Shown here piece by piece: positions 1-7,219 of a stretch of DNA of 23,013 nucleotides. Made by a program: the position numbers and the translations under genes. Each line of letters begins with the position of its first letter. Position 1 is the stretch's first letter. A model generated the notes under the pieces. It was not told the DNA's origin, made no database searches, and saw only the letters and a list, made by a program, of their open reading frames with translations. Origin of the DNA: JAZMZS01 sp045586105 (lineage in GTDB: Bacteria > Bacillota > Clostridia > Oscillospirales > CAG-272); NCBI GenBank assembly GCA_045586105.1, contig JAZMZS010000191.1:1-23013 (forward strand), read 5' to 3'.

Positions 1-1
1 C

Positions 2-154
2 AGAACGATAGTGATTACAAACAGCTATGATGCACCCCAGCCCCCGCCCGATACGGGAGATACCGAGCCTCTTATGCAGTACGTGCTTATGCTCGGTCTG
101 TCGGGACTTGCTCTTATCGCTCTCGGTGTTTTGAGAATGAGGGCTGAAGGATGA
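2..154 (+). CDS. C-terminal end of a cell-surface protein with a sortase sorting signal (partial)
   Basis: The reading frame is open from the window edge and stops at TGA 152-154, so only the last 50 residues are visible. They start RTIVITNSYD, a beta-strand ending of the kind seen in SpaA/Spy0128-type pilin domains. A proline-rich stretch and PPDTGD, an LPXTG-like motif, follow. Then comes a hydrophobic segment (YVLMLGLSGLALIALGVL) and a short basic tail, RMRAEG. This is the order of a class B/C-type cell-wall sorting signal: motif, helix, positive tail. The protein should be exported and anchored to peptidoglycan or a pilus by a sortase. Its stop overlaps the start of the next gene (ATGA, 151-154), so the two are translationally coupled. 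The function of the missing N-terminal part cannot be judged; the pilin link is inference. Confidence 0.75.
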   Translation, partial: RTIVITNSYDAPQPPPDTGDTEPLMQYVLMLGLSGLALIALGVLRMRAEG

Positions 155-741
155 CTGGAAGGAAAAAAAGCCGCTTAGGTGCGGTACTGATGATAGCGGG
201 CGCTCTGCTCGTTCTGTCCTCGCTTGCTTTTGTGATCATAACGGCATCGCTTGAGAAAACGGCTGAGAAGCGAATTGAAGAGATAACGTCACGGATGCTT
301 TCTCTGATGCCCGAGATACGAAATGCCCAGTCGGATGACAGAGTTGATGTCTCTATGGCATCTCTGAGCATAGACGGAACGGATTATTGCGCCTTGCTCG
401 AAATACCGAGATACGGTGCGGCATTGCCCGTTTGCACCGAATGGAATAAAACAAGTGTCAGGATGACGCCGTGCCGGTATACAGGCAGTATTTATGACGG
501 CTCGATCATTATCGGCGGATCGGATGCCCGCGGACAGCTTGATTTTGTGTCTGATATAACAGAGGGGGACGCGGTCCTCCTTACAGATGCGCAAGGGTAC
601 TGTTATGCATATAAGGTAAGCTCGGTTGAGACCTCGGACAGCGCGTCAAACGAGGTGCTTTCCGCCTCGGATGCGGACCTTGTCCTGTTTGCTCACAGCA
701 CCTACCGCGGCGGATACACTATTATCAAATGTACCGATTGA
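151..741 (+). CDS. Sortase-fold protein lacking the catalytic His, Cys and Arg (predicted pseudo-sortase)
   Basis: The protein has 196 residues, with an N-terminal membrane anchor at about 9-31 followed by an extracellular sortase barrel. Family landmarks are clear: LLEIPRYGAALPV (82-94), PCRYTGSIYDG (107-117), ITEGDAVLLTDAQG (136-149) and YAYKVSSVE (152-160). Active clostridial sortases of this type read roughly I-A-G-H-N, L-F-T-C and N-R-V-V-V-R-C. Here the equivalents are IIGGSD (His to Gly123), LFAHST (Cys to His182) and GYTIIKC (Arg to Tyr189). None of the five cysteines lies at the nucleophile position. The frame is intact and coupled by a 4-nt overlap to the sorting-signal gene, so it looks maintained, not decayed. 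It may act as a non-catalytic chaperone or assembly factor for the surface protein (inference). The fold call is firm; loss of activity rests on alignment from memory. Confidence 0.8.
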   Translation: MTGRKKSRLGAVLMIAGALLVLSSLAFVIITASLEKTAEKRIEEITSRMLSLMPEIRNAQSDDRVDVSMASLSIDGTDYCALLEIPRYGAALPVCTEWNKTSVRMTPCRYTGSIYDGSIIIGGSDARGQLDFVSDITEGDAVLLTDAQGYCYAYKVSSVETSDSASNEVLSASDADLVLFAHSTYRGGYTIIKCTD

Positions 742-780
742 AGCGAAGTACATGTCACTGACAGTTATTTGCCACGTGTA

Positions 781-827
781 TAAATAAAAAAATGATCCCG
801 GCGCCTGATATTGCAGGTGTCGGGATC
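781..827 (-). terminator. Rho-independent terminator of the phosphatase-kinase operon
   Basis: A 14-bp stem (794-807 with 814-827, two G-U pairs) has a 6-nt loop and is flanked at 781-793 by an A-rich run. On the minus strand this becomes a U-tract just after the hairpin, as expected for intrinsic termination of the gene ending at 847. On the plus strand there is no good U-tract, so it would stop sortase transcripts only weakly. Confidence 0.8.
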
Positions 828-846
828 TTGTCATATGATGCGGGGC

Positions 847-1251
847 TCAGCGGATGATCTCGGCTGAGTGAACGAGAGTGATATCCGCAGCTACGCTGAA
901 ATCGGAGTAAGAGACGCTGATATGGGAGTAGGGCATGCGCTTCGGAATTGCCTTCGGCTGTGAGTTGAATCCTGAGCTCGGCTCGGGCAGATCGAGTCTG
1001 TCATACATTGCCTGAGGTGTTTCAAGAGGCTGTGAGGCGCCGTCCTGAGAGGCATTGGAGGCGTTGAGCTCGATGCTTTCGGAGGCTGTTTTTTCAAATA
1101 TACGGCTGATCTCTTTTCGCTTATTGGCACCCGTTATGTCTCCAAGCGCCCGCTTGATATCGAGCAGGAAGAACAACACAACGGTGAATATGAACATTAT
1201 TATCGCAAGAACAAGGAAGCCGTAGAATAAATACATGTAGGTATGATACAT
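847..1251 (-). CDS. Small single-helix membrane protein in the kinase/phosphatase operon
   Basis: This is a 134-residue protein with one N-terminal membrane helix (about 5-30) and then a charged cytoplasmic part. Just after the helix comes DIKRALGDITG (31-41). I recognise the GD-[IL]-TG element from the membrane-proximal region of other clostridial one-helix proteins of unknown function. The rest is polar and low in complexity up to about 100. Its last ~30 residues (SHISVSYSDFSVAADITLV) could form beta-strands. The start is well placed, with AAGGAGG about 9 nt upstream, and the gene begins 15 nt after the kinase stop, so it is the last gene of the operon. The juxtamembrane basic and Ser/Thr-rich region could be a substrate or docking partner of the kinase, but that is only inferred from position. 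No enzymatic motif is visible. Confidence 0.7.
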   Translation of the reverse strand: MYHTYMYLFYGFLVLAIIMFIFTVVLFFLLDIKRALGDITGANKRKEISRIFEKTASESIELNASNASQDGASQPLETPQAMYDRLDLPEPSSGFNSQPKAIPKRMPYSHISVSYSDFSVAADITLVHSAEIIR

Positions 1252-1266
1252 TTATCTCGTCCTCCT

Positions 1267-2922
1267 TCACTTCTTTGTCTGCGCTGTGGAAAGCTTTTTC
1301 AGAGTGGAGCCGATGCTCTCCTGCAGATCGCTGATCTTGATGGTGAGATAGGGATCGTCGATAACTCTCGTTTCCTTGATAATGTCATTGAGCAGATCCT
1401 CGATCCTGCTTTCGGTAGCTATTGTGCAGAATTGCTCGGGATGATCATAGATCATGTTGTTGAGCACTTCCCACACGTTGAGCTTGAGATCGTTCTCAAG
1501 ATCGAGAGACTCGGTATACAGTATCTCCATCTTCTTCCAGAGAGCCTCGTATTCCTTCATCTCGTTTGATGACTGCTCCTGAGCCTCGTATTTTGCTATG
1601 TTTGTCAGGCAGTCCGAGATGTCGCAGTATATCTTTGCATCCGGAAAATACTCGACCGTTTCCTTGAACCAGGATGCCGCCTGGAAAAACCTGTCCTTTT
1701 CCGAATCTACCACGTAATAGAACAGATAAGCTTCTCCTATCTTGTGGCAGACTTTTGCGTATTCTTCCTTGTCCTTGTTGTGCAGAAGCTTCAGCACGTC
1801 GGCGCTGTCTATGCCGAGCTTCAGCCTCTGAAGCTCGGATGCATCGTCTATCGAAAGCGACCCATCTCCCGTCAGTCTGTCTATGAGACCTATATAATCG
1901 TCTGTGCCGAGGTAAGCTTCGGTACGCGTCGGGTCTGTAAGAATGACCTCGTAATAGTCCTCGGCAGTTTTTGCTTCGGCAAGCATACGGTTGTAGGTGG
2001 CGTTTTTAGAGCTTGCTGCGGCAAGCAGAAAGAGCAGAGAAGTGAGAGCAAACACGCCTGTAAGTATCAGAGGGATAGAAAACATTTTGACGTGCTGACG
2101 CTGTACCGTCAGATGCTCGTCCTCGTAATCTCGGAAATGCTCAAGATCATACATCAGCTCCGCACATGATTGATATCTGTCTGCGGGATTGTTCTGTGTG
2201 CACTTGTTGATGATCTTTTCAAGACCTGTGGAAAGGTTCGGATTGATAGTTCTGATAGGCAGTATCTCATAAGGAGGCTCGCTCGGATTCTTTCCGGTAA
2301 CGAGATGATACATCGTAGCACCGAGACAGTAGATGTCGGTGCGGGCGTCAGTCTGCCCCATCCCTCCGTACTGCTCGGGGGCTGCGTAGCCTCTTGTTCC
2401 GAGACAGGTGGTGTCGGCGGTCTTCTGTACCTTGTGCTCTCTTGCCGTACCGAAGTCAATGAGAGATATGCTTCCGTCGGGCTTAAGCATGACATTTGAT
2501 GGCTTCATGTCTCTGTATATGATCGGAGGGGTCCTCGTGTGCAGATAATGCAATACATCGCATAACTGCTTTGCCCAGTCGATCACGAGCTCCTGCGGCT
2601 GAGCACCGAAGTGCTTGAGCGCCTTGTCAAGGGAATTACCCTGGACGTAGTCCATGATGATAATGAACGAATCGTCAAGCTCGATGACGTCGATGATGCT
2701 CGGCAGATGCTTGTGACTGAGTTTTTTCAGAATATCCGTCTCGGCGATCAGTCCCTGCTTTACACTTTCAAAGTCAAGCACGCCGTCCTTGCGGACCTCC
2801 TTGACAGCCCATTGCTTGTTTGCGCGTTCGTTCATTGCGAGGTAGACAACGCTCATGCCGCCCTGACCGACTTTGTTCAGTATCTTGTATTTGCCGTCTA
2901 AGATCGAGCCTATTTCAAGCAT
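1267..2922 (-). CDS. Membrane Ser/Thr protein kinase (Hanks type) with extracellular TPR-like domain
   Basis: This 551-residue kinase has its catalytic domain at about 10-265. All key motifs are present: Gly loop GQGGMSVVY (19-27), Lys41 in WAVKEV, alpha-C Glu61, catalytic loop YRDMKPSN with Asp138 and Asn143, Asp156 of DFG, and GTRGYAAPEQY (176-185). RD replaces HRD, as Tyr stands for His. A membrane helix follows at about 283-304. Residues 305-551 lie outside and are rich in helices with aromatic/alanine spacing resembling TPR units; there are no PASTA repeats. It therefore differs from the PrkC/Stk1 family and probably senses a protein or peptide (inference). ATG 2922 is preceded by GAGGGGG and lies 13 nt after the PP2C stop. 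Together with the PP2C it should set a reversible Ser/Thr phosphorylation state. Confidence 0.93.
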   Translation of the reverse strand: MLEIGSILDGKYKILNKVGQGGMSVVYLAMNERANKQWAVKEVRKDGVLDFESVKQGLIAETDILKKLSHKHLPSIIDVIELDDSFIIIMDYVQGNSLDKALKHFGAQPQELVIDWAKQLCDVLHYLHTRTPPIIYRDMKPSNVMLKPDGSISLIDFGTAREHKVQKTADTTCLGTRGYAAPEQYGGMGQTDARTDIYCLGATMYHLVTGKNPSEPPYEILPIRTINPNLSTGLEKIINKCTQNNPADRYQSCAELMYDLEHFRDYEDEHLTVQRQHVKMFSIPLILTGVFALTSLLFLLAAASSKNATYNRMLAEAKTAEDYYEVILTDPTRTEAYLGTDDYIGLIDRLTGDGSLSIDDASELQRLKLGIDSADVLKLLHNKDKEEYAKVCHKIGEAYLFYYVVDSEKDRFFQAASWFKETVEYFPDAKIYCDISDCLTNIAKYEAQEQSSNEMKEYEALWKKMEILYTESLDLENDLKLNVWEVLNNMIYDHPEQFCTIATESRIEDLLNDIIKETRVIDDPYLTIKISDLQESIGSTLKKLSTAQTKK

Positions 2923-2935
2923 AAGTCCTGCCCCC

Positions 2936-3706
2936 TCAATATGTTCTGATCATCAGAACGGAAATGTTGTCTTGCTCAGAACGGAATTTTGCCAATTCGA
3001 TAAGATAGTGTGCATTTGCTTCCATCTGTGATGCATCGCACAGATAGTAGGGATGTAATCGCTGATATATTTCATCAGGTGTTACCGTGTGACGAAAGCC
3101 GTCGGAGCAGAGCATGTAGACCGCCCCCTGCTTTGCATATCCGTAAAACATATCGGGATGTACCGAATCCGATGCGCCCACGCACTGCAAAAGAACGTTT
3201 TGCCTCGGGTCTTTGGCAGCCTGCTCGGGGGTCATTCTTCCGTACTTTACTTCCTGAGCTACGAAGGTCTGATCCTCCGTGATCTGATAAAATGTATCAG
3301 AGATCTCATATGCACGAGAGTCTCCTACGTTCATTACGTAATATCTGCTTTGGGTGATAAGCATAACAACCACGGTCGTTCCCATTCTCTTACCCTGACT
3401 CGAGCCGTATGCGCGAATGATACGGTTCTGCTCGGTAATTATCGACTGCCATTGAGTGCGGATGGTGTTGTCGTCAATATTGCCCGAACGGCACAGCTGT
3501 ACAAGGTCGTTGGCTACCCAATCGTTAAAGGCGGAGATAACGGTCGTGCTTGCTATTTCGCCCATTGAGAGCCCTCCCATGCCGTCACACATAACAGCAA
3601 ACGCCATTCTGCCGAGAGGGGTGTTGAGGATCTTTACGGACAGCCCGTCCTGGTTTGTCTTTTTGACAAGTCCGACGTCTGTTTTTGCAGAAACGATAAA
3701 TTCCAT
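2936..3706 (-). CDS. PP2C-family Ser/Thr protein phosphatase (PrpC/Stp type)
   Basis: A 256-residue, soluble, single-domain metal-dependent phosphatase. PP2C motifs appear in order: TDVGLVKKTNQDG (Asp20), VMCDGMGG (Asp41), GTTVVV, VGDSRAY, ITEDQTF, CSDGF (Asp202) and the terminal EQDNISV (Asp246, Asn247). The four aspartates match the two-metal centre. The length is standard for bacterial PrpC/Stp proteins. It is the first gene of the operon and would dephosphorylate the kinase encoded 13 nt downstream and its targets. The start has AAAGGAG 9 nt upstream. That SD lies in a small palindrome (CTCC, four A, GGAG at 3715-3726) that could partly hide it, a weak signal. I see no convincing -35/-10 pair, although TATAAT occurs on the minus strand at 3752-3757, so partial read-through from the FHA-protease gene is possible. 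Confidence 0.95.
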   Translation of the reverse strand: MEFIVSAKTDVGLVKKTNQDGLSVKILNTPLGRMAFAVMCDGMGGLSMGEIASTTVISAFNDWVANDLVQLCRSGNIDDNTIRTQWQSIITEQNRIIRAYGSSQGKRMGTTVVVMLITQSRYYVMNVGDSRAYEISDTFYQITEDQTFVAQEVKYGRMTPEQAAKDPRQNVLLQCVGASDSVHPDMFYGYAKQGAVYMLCSDGFRHTVTPDEIYQRLHPYYLCDASQMEANAHYLIELAKFRSEQDNISVLMIRTY

Positions 3707-3760
3707 AGCTGATGCTCCTTTTGGAGAATGATAGGATCGTGTTTTTAGTAAATTATAAGA

Positions 3761-3788
3761 ACAAAGGCGGCAGTCATGCCGCCTTTGT
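3761..3788 (-). terminator. Terminator hairpin after the FHA-protease gene
   Basis: A perfect 12-bp stem (3761-3772 with 3777-3788) closes a 4-nt loop. On the minus strand it follows an A-rich stretch and is followed by UUCUUAUAAUUU, a mixed U-tract. It separates the FHA-protease gene (stop at 3836) from the phosphatase start (3706) and suggests the two are separate units with possible read-through. Confidence 0.65.
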
Positions 3789-3835
3789 TTCTATCTTTAA
3801 AAAATTCAATGCATATAATAGTGTTGATTTTTTTA

Positions 3836-5554
3836 TTATTTGCTGAATTCGAACTTCTCGTCTGCGAGAAGGATCTTGTCTCCGCTCTTGAGCTCGAGCT
3901 CCTTGCCGGGAAGAGCCTTGATTCCGTTTACAAACGTGCCGTTTGCTGCCTTGTTATCGATAAGATAAGTGGTAGCACCGCGGACAACGAATCTGACATG
4001 AACACGGCTGATGTTGGAGTTATCGGAGATGCAGTAGTTTACGCTGGAACGCTCACGTCCGATAGCGAAGTCTGCAGCATTGATGTTGATACGCTCGCCT
4101 GTAGAGGTTCTGGTAAGTACACCGCCGTTAGCCTGAGCGCTGAGAACGGTAGTCTCGCTCGAATTCTGGCTGAGAACGGTAGTCTCAGCTGCGCCGCCGC
4201 CGCGGGGAGGTGCAGGAGGATTGTATGCGGGAGGTGCAGGGGGTGCGGGAGGAGTGAATGCAGGAGGAGTCATAGGTGCGGGAGGAGTCATAGGTGCGGG
4301 AGCAGCCTTCTTCTTGCCGCCGAGAACGATCACGAGAACTACAACGAGGATAACTACTACTACGCCTACGACCGCAATAATGATGATCGGGAGCTTGGAG
4401 GGCTCGTCGGAGCTTGCACCGTCAACCTTCTTCAGACCGCTCAGAGCACTGTCAAGTGCCTCGTATGCATTGTCGATGGTCTTCTGATCTCCGGAGCTTA
4501 CAGCTGCCTTTGCATCCTTGAGGGCATTCTCGAGAGCCTTGTAGGACTTCTCGGTGTAATCCTCAGCATCCTTGCCCTCAGCCTTGGAGATAAGAGAGGA
4601 AAGCTTGCTTGAATCTGCAGCTGCGGGAGTGGAATCTGCGGGAGTTGCGGGAGTGGAATCTGCGGGAGTTGAGGGGGTGCCGGGGTTAGAAGGAGCGCCT
4701 GCCTTGTTGTACTTGATACCGAGTGCATCGAGAGCCGAAATAAGGTTCTTGGTGCTTACAGCATAGTTACGGGTATTGTTGGTATCTCCTGCTGCATTGA
4801 TACCTATTACGTATCCGTGCTCGTCTACGAGAGGACCGCCGGAGTTTCCGCCGGTAATAACTGCACTGTGCTCGACCATATTGACATTATTGTAGTGAAT
4901 GTCAACGAGCTCGCCGGTTGCAACAAAGGACATTTCACCGACCTTGTTTACGTTACCGCTGGTGATAACAACGTCCTTAGGATCGTAGAAGTTGGTTGCA
5001 TTAACGTCAACGAGGTCTCCGGGGAAGCCGAGGGAGAATACTGCTTCGGTCTGCTGTACGTCATCACTGTTTCTGAGTACGAGGGGAGAACGGTCCTGAA
5101 TGGGCTGATCAAGGGTAAGGATAGCATAGTCCATCTCGAGGGAGTACTGGGTAACCTTAGCATTGATGTAAAGGTCGCGGAGAACGCTGACACGTATCTC
5201 GAGACCGTCCTTGATCTGCTTTGCGGTTCTGTTAGCGCCGAGGATAGCGTTGGTATCGGAAGCCCACTGCTGATAGAAGCTGTCGGGGAAGCCGGTTACA
5301 ACGTGAGCGCAGGTAACGATGGTGTTATTGTTGATAAGGAATCCGGATCCGAAGCCGAGAGAGATCTCTTTTGTCAGGACCTCACGGTCAACGAAGGTAA
5401 GCTGGATCTGAACGACACCGTTCTTAGCGTCGTTTACCTGCTGATTAGCGGTGGGAGCCGCTGAAGCGAATACCATCATACCGAGCATCATGCTGATGAC
5501 GGTAATAACGGTGAGAATGCGGTAAGCAATTCTCTTCATGTTTCTTGTTTTCAT
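3836..5554 (-). CDS. Secreted trypsin-like protease / FIVAR linker / membrane helix / cytoplasmic FHA domain fusion
   Basis: The protein has 572 residues. A signal peptide ends near FASAAP (about 10-33). An S1C trypsin-like domain (about 40-280) follows, with His84 (TCAHVV), Asp142 (MDYAIL) and Ser238 (GGNSGGPL), a complete triad. Next are a Pro/Thr/Ser repeat linker (287-315), a FIVAR-like helical segment (about 317-377), a membrane helix (about 388-412), a KKK stop-transfer and a Pro-rich stretch (418-450). Two ETTVLS motifs sit at 457-462 and 467-472, ahead of a C-terminal FHA domain (about 485-572) with GR 499-500, SRVH 516-519 and NGTFVNG 538-544. The protease faces outward and the FHA domain inward. 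The ETTVLS threonines resemble sites that, in GarA/FhaA-type proteins, are phosphorylated and bound by an FHA domain. The neighbouring kinase and PP2C make them likely writer and eraser (inference). Start chosen by AAGGAG upstream. Confidence 0.92.
   Translation of the reverse strand: MKTRNMKRIAYRILTVITVISMMLGMMVFASAAPTANQQVNDAKNGVVQIQLTFVDREVLTKEISLGFGSGFLINNNTIVTCAHVVTGFPDSFYQQWASDTNAILGANRTAKQIKDGLEIRVSVLRDLYINAKVTQYSLEMDYAILTLDQPIQDRSPLVLRNSDDVQQTEAVFSLGFPGDLVDVNATNFYDPKDVVITSGNVNKVGEMSFVATGELVDIHYNNVNMVEHSAVITGGNSGGPLVDEHGYVIGINAAGDTNNTRNYAVSTKNLISALDALGIKYNKAGAPSNPGTPSTPADSTPATPADSTPAAADSSKLSSLISKAEGKDAEDYTEKSYKALENALKDAKAAVSSGDQKTIDNAYEALDSALSGLKKVDGASSDEPSKLPIIIIAVVGVVVVILVVVLVIVLGGKKKAAPAPMTPPAPMTPPAFTPPAPPAPPAYNPPAPPRGGGAAETTVLSQNSSETTVLSAQANGGVLTRTSTGERININAADFAIGRERSSVNYCISDNSNISRVHVRFVVRGATTYLIDNKAANGTFVNGIKALPGKELELKSGDKILLADEKFEFSK
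4263..4298. repeat. Tandem 18-nt repeat in the FHA-protease gene
   Basis: Two perfect 18-nt copies (4263-4280 and 4281-4298) encode the PMTPPA units of the cytoplasmic proline-rich linker between membrane helix and FHA domain. Such units can expand or contract by slippage. Confidence 0.8.
4623..4670. repeat. Tandem 24-nt repeat in the FHA-protease gene
   Basis: Two perfect 24-nt copies (4623-4646 and 4647-4670) encode the TPADSTPA-type repeats of the extracellular linker after the protease domain. Because it is a multiple of three, a change in copy number would alter linker length without breaking the frame. Confidence 0.85.
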
Positions 5555-5701
5555 TTTTGTCTCCTTTGCATTGAATTTAATGTTAGAGCTTTATATAATC
5601 GGCTGTGAGCCGTTTATATCCGGGATCGGTTACTGTCTTTTTATACACGCGTTTCGGGAAAATGTTACAAAAAATTACAATAATCGACTTTAGTATTCAT
5701 C

Positions 5702-5730
5702 ATTATAGCATGAAGCGTGCTTTTTGTCAA
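5702..5730 (-). promoter_or_regulatory. Consensus sigma-A promoter of the FHA-protease gene
   Basis: On the minus strand, TTGACA (5725-5730) and TATAAT (5702-5707) are separated by exactly 17 nt, a perfect consensus with an A/T-rich stretch upstream. Transcription would start near 5695, about 140 nt before the ATG. Confidence 0.88.
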
Positions 5731-5853
5731 TAAAAACGATGCTTTTTATTGATAATTTGTTAATAAAAATAAGGACAAATATTCAAAAAAGATGCAAAGC
5801 CGGACCGCTGATTTCAAAAAATGCGTGCATACACTCTTTTTTTCGGTTTTTAC

Positions 5854-5882
5854 TTGTATTGCCCGTCGATCTGTGGTATTAT
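5854..5882 (+). promoter_or_regulatory. Promoter of the U32-to-comF operon
   Basis: TTGTAT (5854-5859) and TATTAT (5877-5882) lie 17 nt apart on the plus strand. Transcription would begin around 5889, leaving about 53 nt before the ATG at 5942. No other promoter of this quality precedes the operon. Confidence 0.65.
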
Positions 5883-5941
5883 TAGTATGAGTAATTATGG
5901 GATAATGCATATTTTTGCATTCCCCGCGGAAGGTCATAGAA

Positions 5942-7183
5942 ATGCAGAGAAAAAAAGAACTACTTTCACCTGCGGGCAATTTTGAAAAGATGCGAGCGGC
6001 GTTCCTGTACGGAGCGGACGCGGTTTACCTTGCCTCGCAGAAATTCGGTATGAGAGCGGCGGCGCAGAACTTTTCCGACAAGGAGCTGTCCGACGCCATA
6101 GATTACGCGCATTCCATAGGGAAGCGCGTGTACGTCGCTATCAACGTAATGCCGAGGGGATACGAATACAAGGAGCTGCGTGCATATCTGCGCTTACTCA
6201 GAAAAGATCCTCCCGATGCGCTCATCGTAGCTGATATCGGTGTTTTTTACGAGGTAAAGGAGATACTTCCCGATATCGAGATACATATATCTACCCAGGC
6301 GAGCGCCTGCTCGGCTGCCGCCTGCACCGCGTGGTACAGGCTCGGCGCCAAGAGGGTGGTGCTTGCACGCGAGCTCACGCTTGATGAGGTAAAGGAGATA
6401 AGACGCAACACCCCGAAGAGGCTTGAGCTTGAGGCGTTCGTGCACGGCTCGATGTGCGTGTCCTACAGCGGCAGGTGTCTGCTTTCGAATCACTATACGG
6501 GAAGGGATGCAAACAGAGGAGCGTGCGCTCAGCCCTGCAGATGGGATTACGTACCGAGAACGCTCGACTTCTCCGAGGTCAAGCGTCCCGACGATATCCT
6601 GAGAGCCGAGGAGGATATGCGAGGCACTTATATAATGTCGAGCCGCGATATGTGTACGATAGAGCATATTCCCGCTCTTATGGAGTGCGGCATCGACAGC
6701 TTCAAGATAGAGGGAAGGATGAAGTCCGCCTACTACGCGTCGGTCGTTACCAATGCCTACAGAATGGCAATGGATAACTATATCAAAAACGGTGCCGAAG
6801 GATACGAATACGATCCTGCCTGGCTGCGTGAGCTTGAGAGCGTCAGCCACAGAGAATACTGCACGGGCTACTGGTTTGACAACGCTATGGAAAACGCCCA
6901 GCTGTGTGAGCAGCAGGGGTATATAAGGGAAAAGGCGTATATCGCTACTGCGGTGTCGTACGATGCACAGAGCGGAATGGCATGCTTTGTACAGAGAAAC
7001 AAGGTCTGTACGGGAGAGGATGTTGAGCTTATATCTCCCGGAAAATGCGGGCGCGGCTTCAATGTCGGACAGCTTTATTCGGAGCAGGGCGAGCCGATCG
7101 GGTCAGCCCCTCATCCCGCAATGCACTTTTGGATAAAGGTGCCCTTCGAGGTCGAGGCGGGAGATATAATCCGCGGCGTGTGA
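5942..7183 (+). CDS. Peptidase U32-family protein (TrhP/YrrO-like tRNA hydroxylation)
   Basis: A 413-residue U32-family protein. The N-terminus (KKELLSPAGNFEKMRAAFLYGADAVYL, split across 4-30) and FVHGSMCVSYSGRCLLSN (167-183) are diagnostic, followed by GACAQPCRW (193-201) and FKIEGRMKSAYY (254-265). Cys172, Cys179, Cys195, Cys199 and Cys238 are candidates for binding an Fe-S cluster. Family members YegQ/TrhP and YrrO make 5-hydroxyuridine in tRNA wobble positions using prephenate, and RlhA acts on 23S rRNA. Here the length fits TrhP/YrrO, but the exact substrate is inferred, and no YrrN-like partner is present. I chose ATG 5942, with GGAAGG 8 nt upstream, over a TTG at 5915 that lacks an SD. 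First gene of an eight-gene operon. Confidence 0.88.
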   Translation: MQRKKELLSPAGNFEKMRAAFLYGADAVYLASQKFGMRAAAQNFSDKELSDAIDYAHSIGKRVYVAINVMPRGYEYKELRAYLRLLRKDPPDALIVADIGVFYEVKEILPDIEIHISTQASACSAAACTAWYRLGAKRVVLARELTLDEVKEIRRNTPKRLELEAFVHGSMCVSYSGRCLLSNHYTGRDANRGACAQPCRWDYVPRTLDFSEVKRPDDILRAEEDMRGTYIMSSRDMCTIEHIPALMECGIDSFKIEGRMKSAYYASVVTNAYRMAMDNYIKNGAEGYEYDPAWLRELESVSHREYCTGYWFDNAMENAQLCEQQGYIREKAYIATAVSYDAQSGMACFVQRNKVCTGEDVELISPGKCGRGFNVGQLYSEQGEPIGSAPHPAMHFWIKVPFEVEAGDIIRGV

Positions 7184-7219
7184 ATATGCTTTTATAAACA
7201 ATATAATGAGAGGTAAAAT

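Larger units (their letters stand above)
5555..5941. other. 387-bp divergent intergenic region with two promoters
   Basis: The region separates the leftward FHA-protease gene from the rightward U32 operon. It holds one strong leftward and one moderate rightward promoter, an AT-rich stretch between them (about 5731-5853), and a leftward leader of about 140 nt. The leader has a small hairpin with arms CGGCT/AGCCG near 5601-5613. I see no riboswitch, attenuator or small gene in it. Confidence 0.7.

Noticed and set aside
3752..3757. TATAAT on the minus strand upstream of the PP2C gene
   Set aside because: No -35 hexamer at 16-18 nt spacing; the best candidate is at 14 nt and overlaps the terminator stem.
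3776..4612. Long plus-strand ORF opposite the FHA-protease gene, and another at 4817-5464
   Set aside because: They run antisense to a gene with clear domains; their composition follows from its codon bias and they lack good SDs or family motifs.
5915..5917. TTG start for the U32 protein
   Set aside because: No SD upstream, whereas ATG 5942 has GGAAGG at 8 nt and begins the conserved KKELLSPAGN block.
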